From the NCBI GenBank assembly GCA_030267565.1, contig BRXU01000019.1, positions 1,662,501 to 1,726,500 of the forward strand: a stretch of DNA of 64,000 bases, read 5' to 3'. This stretch comes from Pleodorina starrii. Taxonomy: Eukaryota > Chlorophyta > Chlorophyceae > Chlamydomonadales > Volvocaceae. Below the pieces are notes generated by a model, which did not search any database, was not told where the DNA came from, and was given only the letters and a program-made list of their open reading frames with translations. The position numbers and the translations under genes were made by a program. Of the stretch, positions 31,301 through 41,604 are shown one piece after another; within the stretch, counting starts at the first letter, position 1; each line of letters begins with the position of its first letter.

Positions 31301-34300
31301 GGCTCGTGGATATGGCTGGCTGGCTGGCAGGGTGGTTTGGGTTGGCTGGACGGGTGGTCCTCGCCTGCCCCCTCCCGGCCTTGGGGAGGGGTGGGGGTAA
31401 AACACCACACAAAACCCTAAAGCCTAAAACCCTTTAAGCCCGGAGCCCGGAACCCTAAACCTCCTTTCGCTCTTTACCCCCTTCCCCCCCCTTTCCCACC
31501 TCCCGATACGTTACCGTTCACCGGCTCTGGCCTAAGCGTGGATAACCCCCACCCCCATCTCCACCCCCACCCCCACCCCCATCTGCGTTGCGTCCCTCGT
31601 CCCGGGCCCATTATAATTACCCCCACCCCTACCTCCAGGGCCTCGGTGTGGTGGCGGTGGTTGCCGCCAAGTTCCACAGCGCCGCCCTCACCGCCGACGG
31701 TCGGGTGCTTACCTGGGGCTGGGGCCGCGGCGGGCGGTTGGGCCACCCCGACTACAAGGTCCACAGCGGCGAGTCGGCGCTCATCCAGCCCTGGCAGGTG
31801 GCGGGGCTGGGTCGGCGGCAGGTGGTCAGCTTGGCGGCGGGGAAGCATCACATGCTGGCGGCCACCAGCACGGGGGACGTGTGGACGTGGGGAGGGAATA
31901 GGGACGGGAAGGTGAGAGGAGGGAGGGGGGAGGGGGAGGGGGGGGAGGGGGAGGGGGAGGGGGAGGGGGAGGGGGAGGGGGAGGGGGAGGGGGAGGGGGA
32001 GGGGGAGGGGGAGGGGGAGGGGGAGGGGGAGGGGGAGGGGGAGGGGGAGGGGGAGGGGGAGGGGGAGGGGGAGGGGGAGGGGGAGGGGGAGGGGGAGGGG
32101 GAGGGGGAGGGGGAGGGGGAGGGGGAGGAGGTTTTGGAGTGCAAGGTGTCGTTGGGTGTAATGGGGAGGGGAGGGGAGGTGTTTTTGGAGTGACTGTGAT
32201 GCGCAATCGGAGTGTGAAGGGGAGGGGAGGGCAGTTGTGAGGTGGAGGTGGAGGTGGAGGGAAGGGTAAAGTAGGGGAGGGGAGTTCGGGTAGTAGGCGG
32301 GGTAGCACGCCGCGATGGGGGGATGGGACTGTGTGTTGGGTTGAGGCGGGAGGCAGCTGTGCACCGCCCAATCATACGGCACTACCCCTACATCAGCCTA
32401 TACGTGGATAACCCCCACCCCCCGCGGATTTCTTCTGCTACTTTACCGTTTACGGGCTCCGGCCTATATGTGATTAACACCCCCCAAACACACACCCACA
32501 CCCACACACACCCACACACACCCACACACACCCAAACACACACCCTCCCGCTCCCTCCCTCCCTCCGCTTCCCGCCCGACCAGTTGGGTTACCCCAATGT
32601 GGACAACCACCCCACACCACGCAAGTAAGTTAAGGTGTCAGGTCGCTGGGAGTGCGGTGTCTGTGTGGCCGGTAGGGTTCCGGCGGTGTTGTTGCCCGGC
32701 GTATGGCTTGGCGGCACCTCAGGCCTCGCGGTGCTTGCGGGGGGCGGGGCGATGCAGTGCGGCGCAGTGCAGGGTGTCCAGCATGCAGGACCCAGGATGA
32801 GCCTCCCGCGAGTCCCCGGGCCCCTCCTCCTCCCCATTCGCCCATTTTTGGAACCTCACATGAGTCCCCGGGCCACCCCCCCCCCTCTTTCGTCAATTTC
32901 CGCCTCGGATCCTTGGAGTGCTGTGCTTCGTCTTCCTTATCCCCCCACACGCACACGCACACATGCGCACATGCACACACGCACACACACGCACACACAT
33001 ATGCACACGCCCACGCACAGGCCCACACCCCGCCCACTACGGCTGCCGGTTCGGCGGTTGTGCCCCCACCCCCCAGGGTTGACTTCCGCGGCCGGGCGGT
33101 GCTGGTGGCTGCATCCAACCGCCACAGCGCCTGTCTCACTACGGCGGGGGAGGTGTGGACCTGGGGGGCGAACAACGACGGGTGGGTGGCTGGGTGTGTG
33201 TGTGACTGTGTGTGTGGGTGGGTAGGAGCGGTGGCGGGCTGCACAATGTGGGTGGGTGATTGGGTGGGTGGGTGATTGGGTGGGTGGGTGGGTGGGTGGG
33301 TGGGTGGGTGGGTGGGTGGGTGGGTGGGTGGGTGGGTGGGTGGGTGGGTGGGTGGGTGGGTGGGTGGGTGGGTGGGTGGGTGGGTGGGTGGGTGGGTGGG
33401 TGGGTGGGTGGGTGGGTGGGTGGGTGGGTGGGTGGGTGGGTGGGTGGGTGGGTGGGTGGGTGGGTGGGTGGGTGGGTGGGTGGGTGGGTGGGTGGGTGGG
33501 TGGGTGGGTGGGTGGGTGGGTGGGTGGGTGGGTGGGTGGGTGGGCGGGCGGGACGTGTCTCTTCCCGTGCATTAAAGGGGGGAGGCAAGAGGGCGGCCGA
33601 TGGTTGTTTGGGACCAGTCGGCGCCTCCGCGTGAGTGGGCGGGCGGGCGAGCGGTCAGTCGCGAGGTGGTGACGGATGGTGCGGTATCCCTCCAGCCGGG
33701 GGGGTGAGTTGGGAGTTGGGAGTTGGGAGTTGGGAGGGGTGGAGACGTGAAAGGGATGCGCGGGTCCTCAGTTCCGCAGCGGAGCTTGGCAGCGGGGGGT
33801 TTAGGTGTGTGCAGTACACGCCCGCAGTACACGCCCGCCGTGTCGCTCTCAAAACCCCTCACCCCCCACCCCACCCTCTTCATCATCGTCCTCCGTCTGA
33901 GTGCAGCCCCCCGGGGTGACTCCTGCGCAGGCAGCTGGGCTACGGTACCAACAACTCCGCCAACAACCCCACACCGCGAGTCGTGGAAGCCATCAAGGTA
34001 GGACGGTCACGCCACACCCACACCCAAGCACCCCCCCCCAACACACCCACACCCACACGCCTACCCTCGCACGCACTGACCCTTACGGCTGCATTCTCAC
34101 CCGTCCCGGCTCGCCGTCTCCTCTCCACCTGGCCTCTCCACGATGAAGGGCTAAGTAGGATAGTACATTGTTTGACTACAATGTACTATCCTACTTAGCC
34201 TCAGATCCGTTTCGCTCCGATAGGCTTGGCTTCGTAGCAGATTAAATTTTTCTGCCAGGACTGGCTTATATGCTGTTGCTGAGAGGGCTGATGCGTCTTC

Positions 34301-37300
34301 GTACAATCGTTCGTAGAGGCTGGTTTCGGTTATTACAGCTACAGCTAGCGGCCTAGAGCAATGCCGAGTCAGCTCACGATGGGTCTTCAGTCCATCGTCA
34401 ACTATGTATTTCCATTCTGTTTAGGAATACCTAAACATCAATGCCTTGTTAATTCACGCGTCTCCAACACGCGTGACCAATGGTAGTTGGCAACCTCCAA
34501 CTACTTGCAACGATTTGTTTTGGCGCGAACACCATTTCGCCCTAAATCGTTCATCAACCAAGTCATAGACCTTTAGTTCCCTTCAGGTCTACTCCACATC
34601 ACTCTCCCTCCCTCTTTCCCTCCCCCCTTGACTGCCGCTACCTCACCCCTTCTACCCGCCCCTCCGCAGGGCAAGTCGCTGGTGGCCCTGTCGCTGTCCA
34701 AGCGCCACACCGTTGTCCTGACCGCGGAGGGGGATGCATACACCTGGGGGCACCGGGTGGTCACACCGCGCAGGGTGCCGCTGGCGGGATGCAGAGACAC
34801 GGCGCGACTGGCCGCGGTGGTGCAGCAGCAGCAGCAGCAGCAGCAGCAACAAATGGGTGGGGGCGTGGGGGCGCTGGCAGGGGGCGCTGGCGGTGCGGCT
34901 GCAGGGGCAGCGGCGGCAGGCGGGGGCGGCGGCGGCGGCGGCGGTGCTCTGGAGGTTCGGTTCCATCGCAACCACGCGGAGGTGGTGCGGCCGGAGGCGG
35001 CGCTGGTGGCGGCGGGCGTCGCGCACACGACGGTGGGTGTGCAGTGCAGTGCAGTGCAGTGCAGTCCGGCACGAGTGCCGTGCTTGCCGTACTTGCATGT
35101 GGACGGGCACCATGCGCCGGAAGGGACAGCGGGCGGGCGCTTCCAGGGGAGCTCATCGGAGGCAGACGCGCGACTATGCGACTATGCGATTAGCGATTTG
35201 TGATTTGTGGTTTGTGGTTTCTGACGCTCGAGGGGCGGCTGCTGCCGCTGCGTGACCCTGCCATGATTCCGGGTACGGTCTCTCCGCCCTCCCCCTCCCC
35301 CGACCCTGACCCTGACCCTGCCCGCCGCGACCGCATCACACCAAAGGCGTCCTTGCGTTCACAAGGTCGCATGGTGGTGGTGGTGAGCCGAAGCCGAAGC
35401 CGTAGACGTAGCCGTGTTGGGGAGCTGTGTTCCTTACGCAGTGCCCCGCTGTGCCGCTGTGCCGCCGTACCCGATGATGGCGGTGTACTGTGTGCCGCAG
35501 GTGGTGACTCGCAGCGGTGAGGTGCTGTGCTGGTGCTCCGCCGACCCGGCGCTGCGAGCCCAGGAGGTGGGGGGGCCGCTGGCGGGCAAGCGCGTGGTGG
35601 CGGTGGCGGCGGGCAAGACGCGCACCGTGGTTTGTACGGACACGGGACTGGTGTACATGTGGGAGAGCAAGCAGGCCGCCGGGACGGGGATGACGGGCGG
35701 CGGCGGCGGCGGCGGAGGTGCTGTGGTGGCGGCGGCTGCTGGCGGCGGCAAGGGCGCAGAGGCGCAGGGCGCGCAGGCGGCGAGCGCTGCGCCGGCAGCG
35801 GCAACACTGACTTCCGCGACGGCGGCGGCGGCGGCGGGCGGCGGTACTGGGCCGAGCGGCGCGGCCGGCGGCGGCGGCGGCGGCTCGGCGGCGGCGGCGG
35901 CGGGCGGTGACGACGCGCAGCCGATCGTGCCGGTTCGCGTGCCGGGACTGACGCGTGTTGTTCAAGTGGCTGTGGGGGAGAAACACACGTTGGCGCTTCA
36001 GGCCTGGACGCTGCCGCCAATGCCCGACGAGCACGGCGTCATGCCGACCGCGCGGCGGCGGCGCCGCCGCCGGCGGAACGATGGCTCCGAAACCTCCGAC
36101 TCTGGCTCCGACGAGGGCGACGGCGCCGGCGGCGCCGGCTCGTGGCGAGCGCGCAGCGGCGGCGGCGCCGCCGCCGCGGGGTCGCTGACGCTGGCGCGCG
36201 GTCCTGGCGCGGTGATGGGCTCCTCCTTCGGCGCTGCGGGGCTGGGTCCGACGCCGCCGCTGGGCGCCAGTCCGCTGGCTCGCTCGTTCGGCGCGGCGGC
36301 GGCGGCGGACCTTATGCCTAGCCCGGCGACGCCGGGCGGCGGCGGCGGCAGCGCCGCCGCCGCCGTCTATTCGGGCAGCTTCATGAACATGTACGGCAGG
36401 CGAGACCGCCGCCGTGAAGGCGGCGGCGGCGGCGGCGTAGCCGGCGCTGGGGACGAGCCGCTGGGCCCGGGCTGGGAGCTCTTCAGCCACCGACCGCCGG
36501 CGGAGGCCGCCGACGGCGGCGACGGCGGCGGCGCTGACGGCCGTCGGCGCAGCAGCGCCGACGGCGGCGATGACGACATGTTCGGCTTCACCGACGGCGG
36601 CCGCCGCGGCAGCGACGCCGGCGGCGCCGCCGCCGCCGCCGTGCCGTCGCTGCAGGTGCTGTGCCAGCGCGTGGTGGCGGGCCAGTTGGTGGAGCCGCGT
36701 ACGGCGCTGCCCATCCTGGAGTACGCCGACGTCGCCGGCGCGGCGCTGCTGCGGTGCTACTGCCTGGCAGTGGCTGTAGCCAACCTGGACTGTGCGCTAC
36801 TGGAGGCGCCCGCTGGGCTGACGGGCCTGCCGCCGCACCTGCTGGCGGAGCTGGAGCACCTCTACCGCGCGGCGCTGCTGGCGCCGCCGCCGCCGCAGGC
36901 GGCGGCGGCGGCGACGGCGCTCGCCGGCGGCGGCGAAGCCGCCGCCGCCGCCGCCGCCGTCCCAGGGTCCAGCCCGCCGTACGGCTCATCCCTCGGCGGC
37001 GGCAGCGGCGGCGGCTACGAGTCGCAGCTGTCGGCGCTGGAGGCGTTCCACCGCCGCCGCGCGCTACTCAGCCGGCTGCAGTTGGGTCGCCGCCCGACGG
37101 CAGCACCTAGCTGGCTGGAGGATGCGACGGAGGAGCGGATGGCGCCGCAGGCAAGCTCGCGGCTGGCGGCGGCGGCGCTCGCGGCGCTGGGCGCCATCGG
37201 GCACGCCGGCGGCGGCGGCGGCGGCGGCGCTGCCGCCGCCGCGCCGCCAGGCGCGGCGCTGGGCGGCGGCGGCGCCGCCGCCGCTGCCAGCGGCGGGGAG

Positions 37301-40073
37301 GCGGGTGGCGAGGACGGGGAGGTGCAGCGGCTGGTTCGTAATGTGCAGCGCAAGCTGCAACAGATCGCCGGTTTGGAGGAGTCGCAGCGCGGGGGGAGGC
37401 AGTTGGATGCGCAGCAGCAAGCCAAGCTCAGTCAGAGGGGGTCGCTGCAGGAGGCACTGCTGGTGGGTGGGTGGGTGGTGTGCAAGTGATACCTATCCCG
37501 CCCGCCCACCCGCCGGTCCTCCTGGGTCCCAAACACGCGCGCCCCTCGCCCCGTCCCTCCCTGCGGCTCCCGTTCCAGCGCTGCGGGTTCCTCATTCCTA
37601 ACCTCCTCCCTCCGTGGTGGTAGCCTGCCCCCACCTTCTCAACGCCATTCGTCATTTTGTATCTCGACTGGACTTTTTCCATCTTGTCAGCTTTCCAATT
37701 TGGACCCCTCCGCCTGTACCCCTCCCTCCGCCCCCTGACCCGCCAGGCCCTGGCAGCCGGGGCCAGTGTGGACTCCGTCAAACAGGCCATCGCCCACAGC
37801 GCTGAGGTGGCGAGCAAACTGGCAGCCGGGGCGGAAGCGGTTGCCGGGGTGGCGGCGGGCGCGGGCGGGGGCGCGGGGCCAGGCGCGGGCGCAGGCGGTA
37901 GCAGGGCCAGCGGCGCCGCCCGGGGCTCCGCGGCGGCGGCAGGTTCCGGCGCCACACCGTCTTCCTCGTCATCATCCGCACGTCCTGACCACCACCACCA
38001 CCAGCAGCAGCAACAGCAACAGCAGCAGAGCGAAGGCGGCGCCGCAGGGCGGAGGCGAGGGCCCAATGACGCGGCGGCGCCGGCGGCAGCGGCCGCCGCC
38101 GCAACTTCGCCTGCGCCCGCCGCTGGAGCTAGGTCACCGGCGCTCCCGCAGCAGGCCGCTGGCGGCGGCGGCAGCGGCACGCCGGCGGCGGCGGCGGTGA
38201 CTCCCGCCAGTGGCGGCACGGGTTCCGCCAAGAAGCAGCAGCAGCGCCGCGGCGCGCTGTCCGTGTTCCTGTCGGGAGCGCTCGACCAGCCGCTGACGCC
38301 GGCGCCGGCGCCGTCGCCGCCGCCGCCGACCGCCGCGGCCAAGGGCCCCGCGTGGGGAGGTGTGAAGCTGCCGGCCGCGCCGCCGAGCGGCAGCAGCCTG
38401 CGCGACCTGCTCTCCCAACCACCGGCCTCTCCAGCGGCGGCAGCGGGATCGACATCAGCACAGCAGCAGCAGCTGCCGGCGGCGGCAGCGTCGTCGGCAG
38501 CGTCTTCGGCGGCGCCGTCGCGCAGCTCGTCAGGTCTTGGCGGCGGCCCTGCAGCACACGGCCTGCCCTCACGCACGCCGTCCGGCCCCCTGCCCCTCCC
38601 GCTGGCCGCTGCCGCCGGCGCGTCCACTTCCAGCTTCCCCATCGCGGCCGCTGCCGTAGCCAGCGGCGCCGCCGCCGCCGCTGGCGGTGGCGGCGGCGGC
38701 CGCAAGCCGTCGTCTTCCTCCTCCCCCTTCACGACCTCAGCGGCAAAAACCGCCGCTGCCATCCCGGCCATTCCCTCGCCGGGTGCGGTTGGCGCATCGC
38801 CGATCGCGGCCTCTGCAACGCTGGCTGGCGGCGGCGGCGGTGGCGGCGGTGGCGGCGTGAAGCTGACGCTGGCGGAGTTCATGTCCGGAAGGCCCATTAC
38901 GGCGCCAGTGCAGGTGTCGGGCCAGCGGGGCAGGGAGGCGGAGCGGGAGAAGGAGCCGGCGGGCCCGGCGTGGGGCGGCCTCCAGGGAGGGAGTCCCGTC
39001 GGTGCAAAGTCGCTGCTGGACATCCAGGTGAGGAGCGGTGATGACTGATGAGGGGCGGTCAGGGGGGGCGGTGAGGGGCGGTGAGGGCTGTTTCCGGCTG
39101 GTGGGCTGTGTCGTAGCGCCTCCGAGTACCGCTTTTCGAACCGGCATTCGTTGTTGCGGTTGTCAGTCAGTGGGCCCGCGAGCATCGTCGGGAGGGTGGA
39201 GACAGCTGTAGGGCCAGCGGGCCCCTGCGCTGCATCGGAGAAGAGGACCAGGGCAGCAGCAAAGGCGCAGCCGGGCGATGCCGAAGTGGGGGGCTGGTGG
39301 GGCGCAGCCGCCGCAATCATGCACAGGGCCGCCATGTCATGTCATGTCGTGTCATGTCATGTTATGCGCGGGGATGTTTACAACACGGCGGCCCCAATCC
39401 TTACCAGCTCGCTCCTGCGCGCGACGACGCGGCTAGAGCAGCTGTCCATCCCCCCATCTGAATGAGATCGGTTTACAGTAAACCCCCACATGCGCTCGCT
39501 CCTCGCTGCCTGTGCTCGCTGCCTGTGCCCTCCCCCGCCTCCCAGGCGGAGCAGGCGCTCATCCAGAAGCGCGCCGCCGCCAACTGGGTCCGTCAGGCCG
39601 TGCCCGGCGGGCCGACGGCAGCGCCGGGCGCCGGCGCCGCCGCGGGGCCGTCCAGCTCGGCCACCGCAGCGCCGGCCGCCGCCGCGGCGGCGGCGGCGGC
39701 GGCCCCGGCGGGCTCGTCGCCGCCAGTCGGGCGGTCGCTGCTGCTGGGGTCGGGCCCTGCGGCCGCACCGCCGGCGCTGCAGCATCCCAGCAAGTGGTAC
39801 GTGCCGGAGAGCAGTCAGCCGGCGGTGGCCGCAAAGCCGCTGACAGCCATTCAGATTGAGGAGCGGGCGATCAAGGAGATCACCGCGCGGTACGGCGGCC
39901 GCGTGCAGGCGCGGGTGGTGGAGGCCGCCGTGGCGCCCCCCAGGGGCGCGGCAGTGGCCGCAGGTGGTGGCGGTGGCGGGGGTGGTGCGCCCGGGGGTGT
40001 GCCCACCGGCGGGGGCCCGGCAGCCGCCGGCCCTAGGTCCAAGCAGAAGGCCGGCAAGGCGAGCGCGTCCTAG
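28349..40073 (+). CDS. ankyrin-RCC1 repeat protein (plant IBTK-like family)
   Basis: Exons: 28349-28434, 28635-28754, 29103-29163, 29808-29840, 30330-30447, 31213-31259, 31639-31911, 32584-32624, 33077-33181, 33931-33997, 34670-35032, 35501-37462, 37747-39027, 39546-40073, giving 1,694 residues with phase kept throughout. Residues about 30-110 are ankyrin repeats (YPLHVAVWRNHLPILERLLE, TPLHRALYLGHLAAAAKLLQ). Residues about 125-600 form RCC1 beta-propeller repeats (VIFSWGSGANYQLGTG, TWGWGRGGRLGHPD, EVWTWGANNDGQLGYG). A BACK-like helical segment is at about 820-900 (EPRTALPILEYADVAGAALL). Short motifs known from the plant orthologue follow: KLQQIAGLEESQ, ALSVFLSGALD, GPAWGGVKLP and the C-terminal LTAIQIEERAIKEI. 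Long Ala/Gly-rich insertions separate them. Animal IBTK has ankyrin, RCC1 and BTB domains, and the molecular role of the plant form is not known to me. The intron at 29164 has a GC donor. Confidence 0.93.
30301..30323 (+). repeat. CCTATACGTGGATAACCCCC intronic motif, copy A
   Basis: The motif directly precedes the acceptor AG (30328-30329) of the exon at 30330, so it forms the polypyrimidine end of this intron. Confidence 0.75.
30449..30830 (+). repeat. degenerate GGGTGGGTGGCTGGG array
   Basis: Imperfect GGGT/GGCT tetranucleotide-based array that fills most of the left half of intron 30448-31212 and starts within a few bases of the donor. It is probably a decaying version of the pure array at 33277. 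Confidence 0.85.
31508..31550 (+). repeat. CCTATACGTGGATAACCCCC intronic motif, copy B
   Basis: Longer copy that includes the left flank TACCGTTCACCGGCTCTGGC and a GCGTGGATAACCCCC core, in intron 31260-31638. The left flank is shared with copy D. Confidence 0.75.
31921..32130 (+). repeat. (GGGGGA)n array, about 31 pure units
   Basis: Almost pure hexanucleotide array on the sense strand that begins about ten bases after the splice donor at 31912. Every unit has a G5 run, so both the DNA and the nascent pre-mRNA could form stacked G-quadruplexes. The open frames across it in all six phases are artefacts of the repeat. Confidence 0.97.
32395..32416 (+). repeat. CCTATACGTGGATAACCCCC intronic motif, copy C
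   Basis: Perfect core copy in intron 31912-32583. Confidence 0.75.
32441..32483 (+). repeat. CCTATACGTGGATAACCCCC intronic motif, copy D
   Basis: Diverged copy (GGCCTATATGTGATTAACAC) with the left flank TTTACCGTTTACGGGCTCC. It lies in the same intron as copy C, about 45 bases downstream. Confidence 0.7.
33277..33544 (+). repeat. (TGGG)67 array
   Basis: About 67 uninterrupted TGGG units with imperfect flanking units from 33182, in intron 33182-33930. Every unit has a G3 run, ideal for G-quadruplexes with one-base loops. The long open frames here are repeat artefacts. Confidence 0.97.
33707..33737 (+). repeat. (GGGAGTT)n short tandem repeat
   Basis: Four seven-base units in intron 33182-33930. 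Confidence 0.85.
34149..34551. repeat. hairpin-rich AT-richer insert in an intron
   Basis: Block with far lower GC than its surroundings inside intron 33998-34669. It opens with a perfect 23-bp inverted repeat around a 6-base loop (34149-34200). Further perfect short stems follow: GCCAG/CTGGC (34254-34265), ACGATGG/CCATCGT (34376-34398), TTTAGG/CCTAAA (34420-34435), CACGCGT/ACGCGTG (34455-34475), GTAGTTGG/CCAACTAC (34483-34504) and AACGATTT/AAATCGTT (34509-34551). No coding frame is visible. It could be transferred organelle DNA, a fold-back transposon or a structured RNA. Confidence 0.75.
39333..39366 (+). repeat. (CATGT)n short tandem repeat
   Basis: About seven pentanucleotide units with two variants, in intron 39028-39545 of the ankyrin-RCC1 gene. 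Confidence 0.85.
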
Positions 40074-40689
40074 CACGTAGCGGAGCTGCGCAGCCGCGGC
40101 CTGCTCGCTTCCGACGGGCCCCGGCTCCGGGTGAGGTGCTGGGTCTCCTGGCATAAGAGTGTCTACTGGCCCCGGTAGCCCTAGCCGGGGGGGAGGTCGC
40201 GTGGGTCGGTCGCCGCTGACTGTTGTTTCATTGAGAATGTGTTGAGAGTACCGGTACGCGTGACTGATTTGCGCATTGTGACTGCTCGCGCGCTGCGGCT
40301 GTGGCGAATGCGGTAGGATTCAGCGGCCGTTGGGTTCTGCTGTTTTCGAGAGCTAGCGGGACGGGCGGTGGTGCACTGGAGACGTCGTGGCTTTGGTGGT
40401 GGTGGCGGTGGGGAGGGGCACACTGATTCAATGAGTGGCGAGGAGGGTGCGAGGACTGTGCACGTGTGTAGGGGAGTTGCGTTTGCGGCCATCGCCGTCC
40501 TCTGGCGGACGTGCTGTGTGGGGGGTTGTGAGTTTCGCCAAGCTGGGGCAGGCTGGGGCAGGCTGGGGCATGCGGAGAGGCGCGTCCAAAGACAGGGTTG
40601 GGCTTGTGCGAGCGATCGGCAGCCCCCAGGGCGCAGAGAAGCATGAGCATTTGACAAGGGACCAAGGGCAAGACAACGGAGGACCGATG

Positions 40690-40694
40690 TTACA
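40690..40694 (-). terminator. TGTAA poly(A) signal, Gln-rich gene
   Basis: TTACA on the plus strand is TGTAA on the minus strand, about 0.91 kb after the stop at 41605. It lies about 95 bases inside the transcript predicted for the opposing gene, so the two 3' ends would overlap. Confidence 0.45.
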
Positions 40695-40787
40695 GCTCGA
40701 GTTGCCTGCCCGAGCAGGGCAGCCTGACGCAGCGAGGTGTATGGGCTTCGTTCCGCCGCAGGAGCACCGCAGCGCACAGCCGCGGGC

Positions 40788-40792
40788 TGTAA
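40788..40792 (+). terminator. TGTAA poly(A) signal, ankyrin-RCC1 gene
   Basis: First plus-strand TGTAA I found after the stop at 40073, giving a 3' UTR of about 0.73 kb. Confidence 0.6.
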
Positions 40793-41604
40793 TCGGAGTT
40801 CGAAGCCCAAAGCGCCCAAAGCCGCACCCTCGCGGTCGCTGCTGCCAGAGGAACTTCTACCGTAATGTGTTCTGCAGCTCCCACAAAGCCATTCCCGTGC
40901 AACGGAACACTCATCAAGGTCATCCTACACCGTACAGAGTTCTGTCCGACTTGACACATAGTGGTGCGTCAGCAATTCTGCTGCTTGGCCGCCACAGCAC
41001 ACACCGCCCTCACACATCCTGATATCCACTTCACAGCTGTGCAATGACCTGACGTGTGAAAACTGCATATGAGGTCTGAGTGTCCTGCCGTCTAGCTGTT
41101 TACGATCTGCGTCGTCCATGGAGACAACTCTTTGCCCTGAGGCGCTACCCTCTGCATTTACTAGCGTCCATTGCAGGCAGCGCCCCCGTCCTCTGTTCAT
41201 GCGCACAGTTTCATGCCGCCAATTAAATCCCAGAATGCACCACACCACACACCACATCGCAATGCGCCCCCAACGGCACACCACACTGCACCGCACTCGA
41301 CCCTTCTTTGACCCCGCGGCACCTGCCCGCCGCACTCACACACGACAAAACCCTGTCGGCTAAACAGGGGTGTCCGCTCAAGAGAGGTGTCCCGTCTACA
41401 CGCCTTGAACCGTCCCCGCCGGCCAGACCTCTCGCGTCCCGGTCACCCCACCACGGTCACCAAAATGCCCCCCAGGCGTGCCCACAGCCCGTCACTACTG
41501 GATTCCTCGGCGTGGCTCGGCTGTAAGCCAACGCAAAAAACGAATTCACCTTTTCCACCGAGCGCACTCCAATAAAACCATTTGTCCGCGTCACGTCGCC
41601 GCCG

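Larger units (their letters stand above)
40074..41604. other. convergent 3' region, ankyrin-RCC1 and Gln-rich gene
   Basis: No coding exon is recognised. It holds the 3' UTRs of the plus gene ending at 40073 and the minus gene ending at 41605. A ten-base GCTGGGGCAG triplication lies at 40542-40570. The right half is less GC-rich. Confidence 0.6.

Noticed and set aside
31826..32375. Poly-proline minus-strand open frames
   Set aside because: They exist only because the (GGGGGA)n array has no stop codon in any frame.
33139..33672. Gly-Trp-Val and Pro-Thr-His repeat proteins on both strands
   Set aside because: Pure translation of the (TGGG)n array, located inside an intron defined by RCC1 exons on both sides.
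34149..34200. Rho-independent terminator or tRNA-like structure
   Set aside because: The genome is nuclear eukaryotic, there is no T-tract after the stem, and no cloverleaf or conserved tRNA boxes can be drawn.
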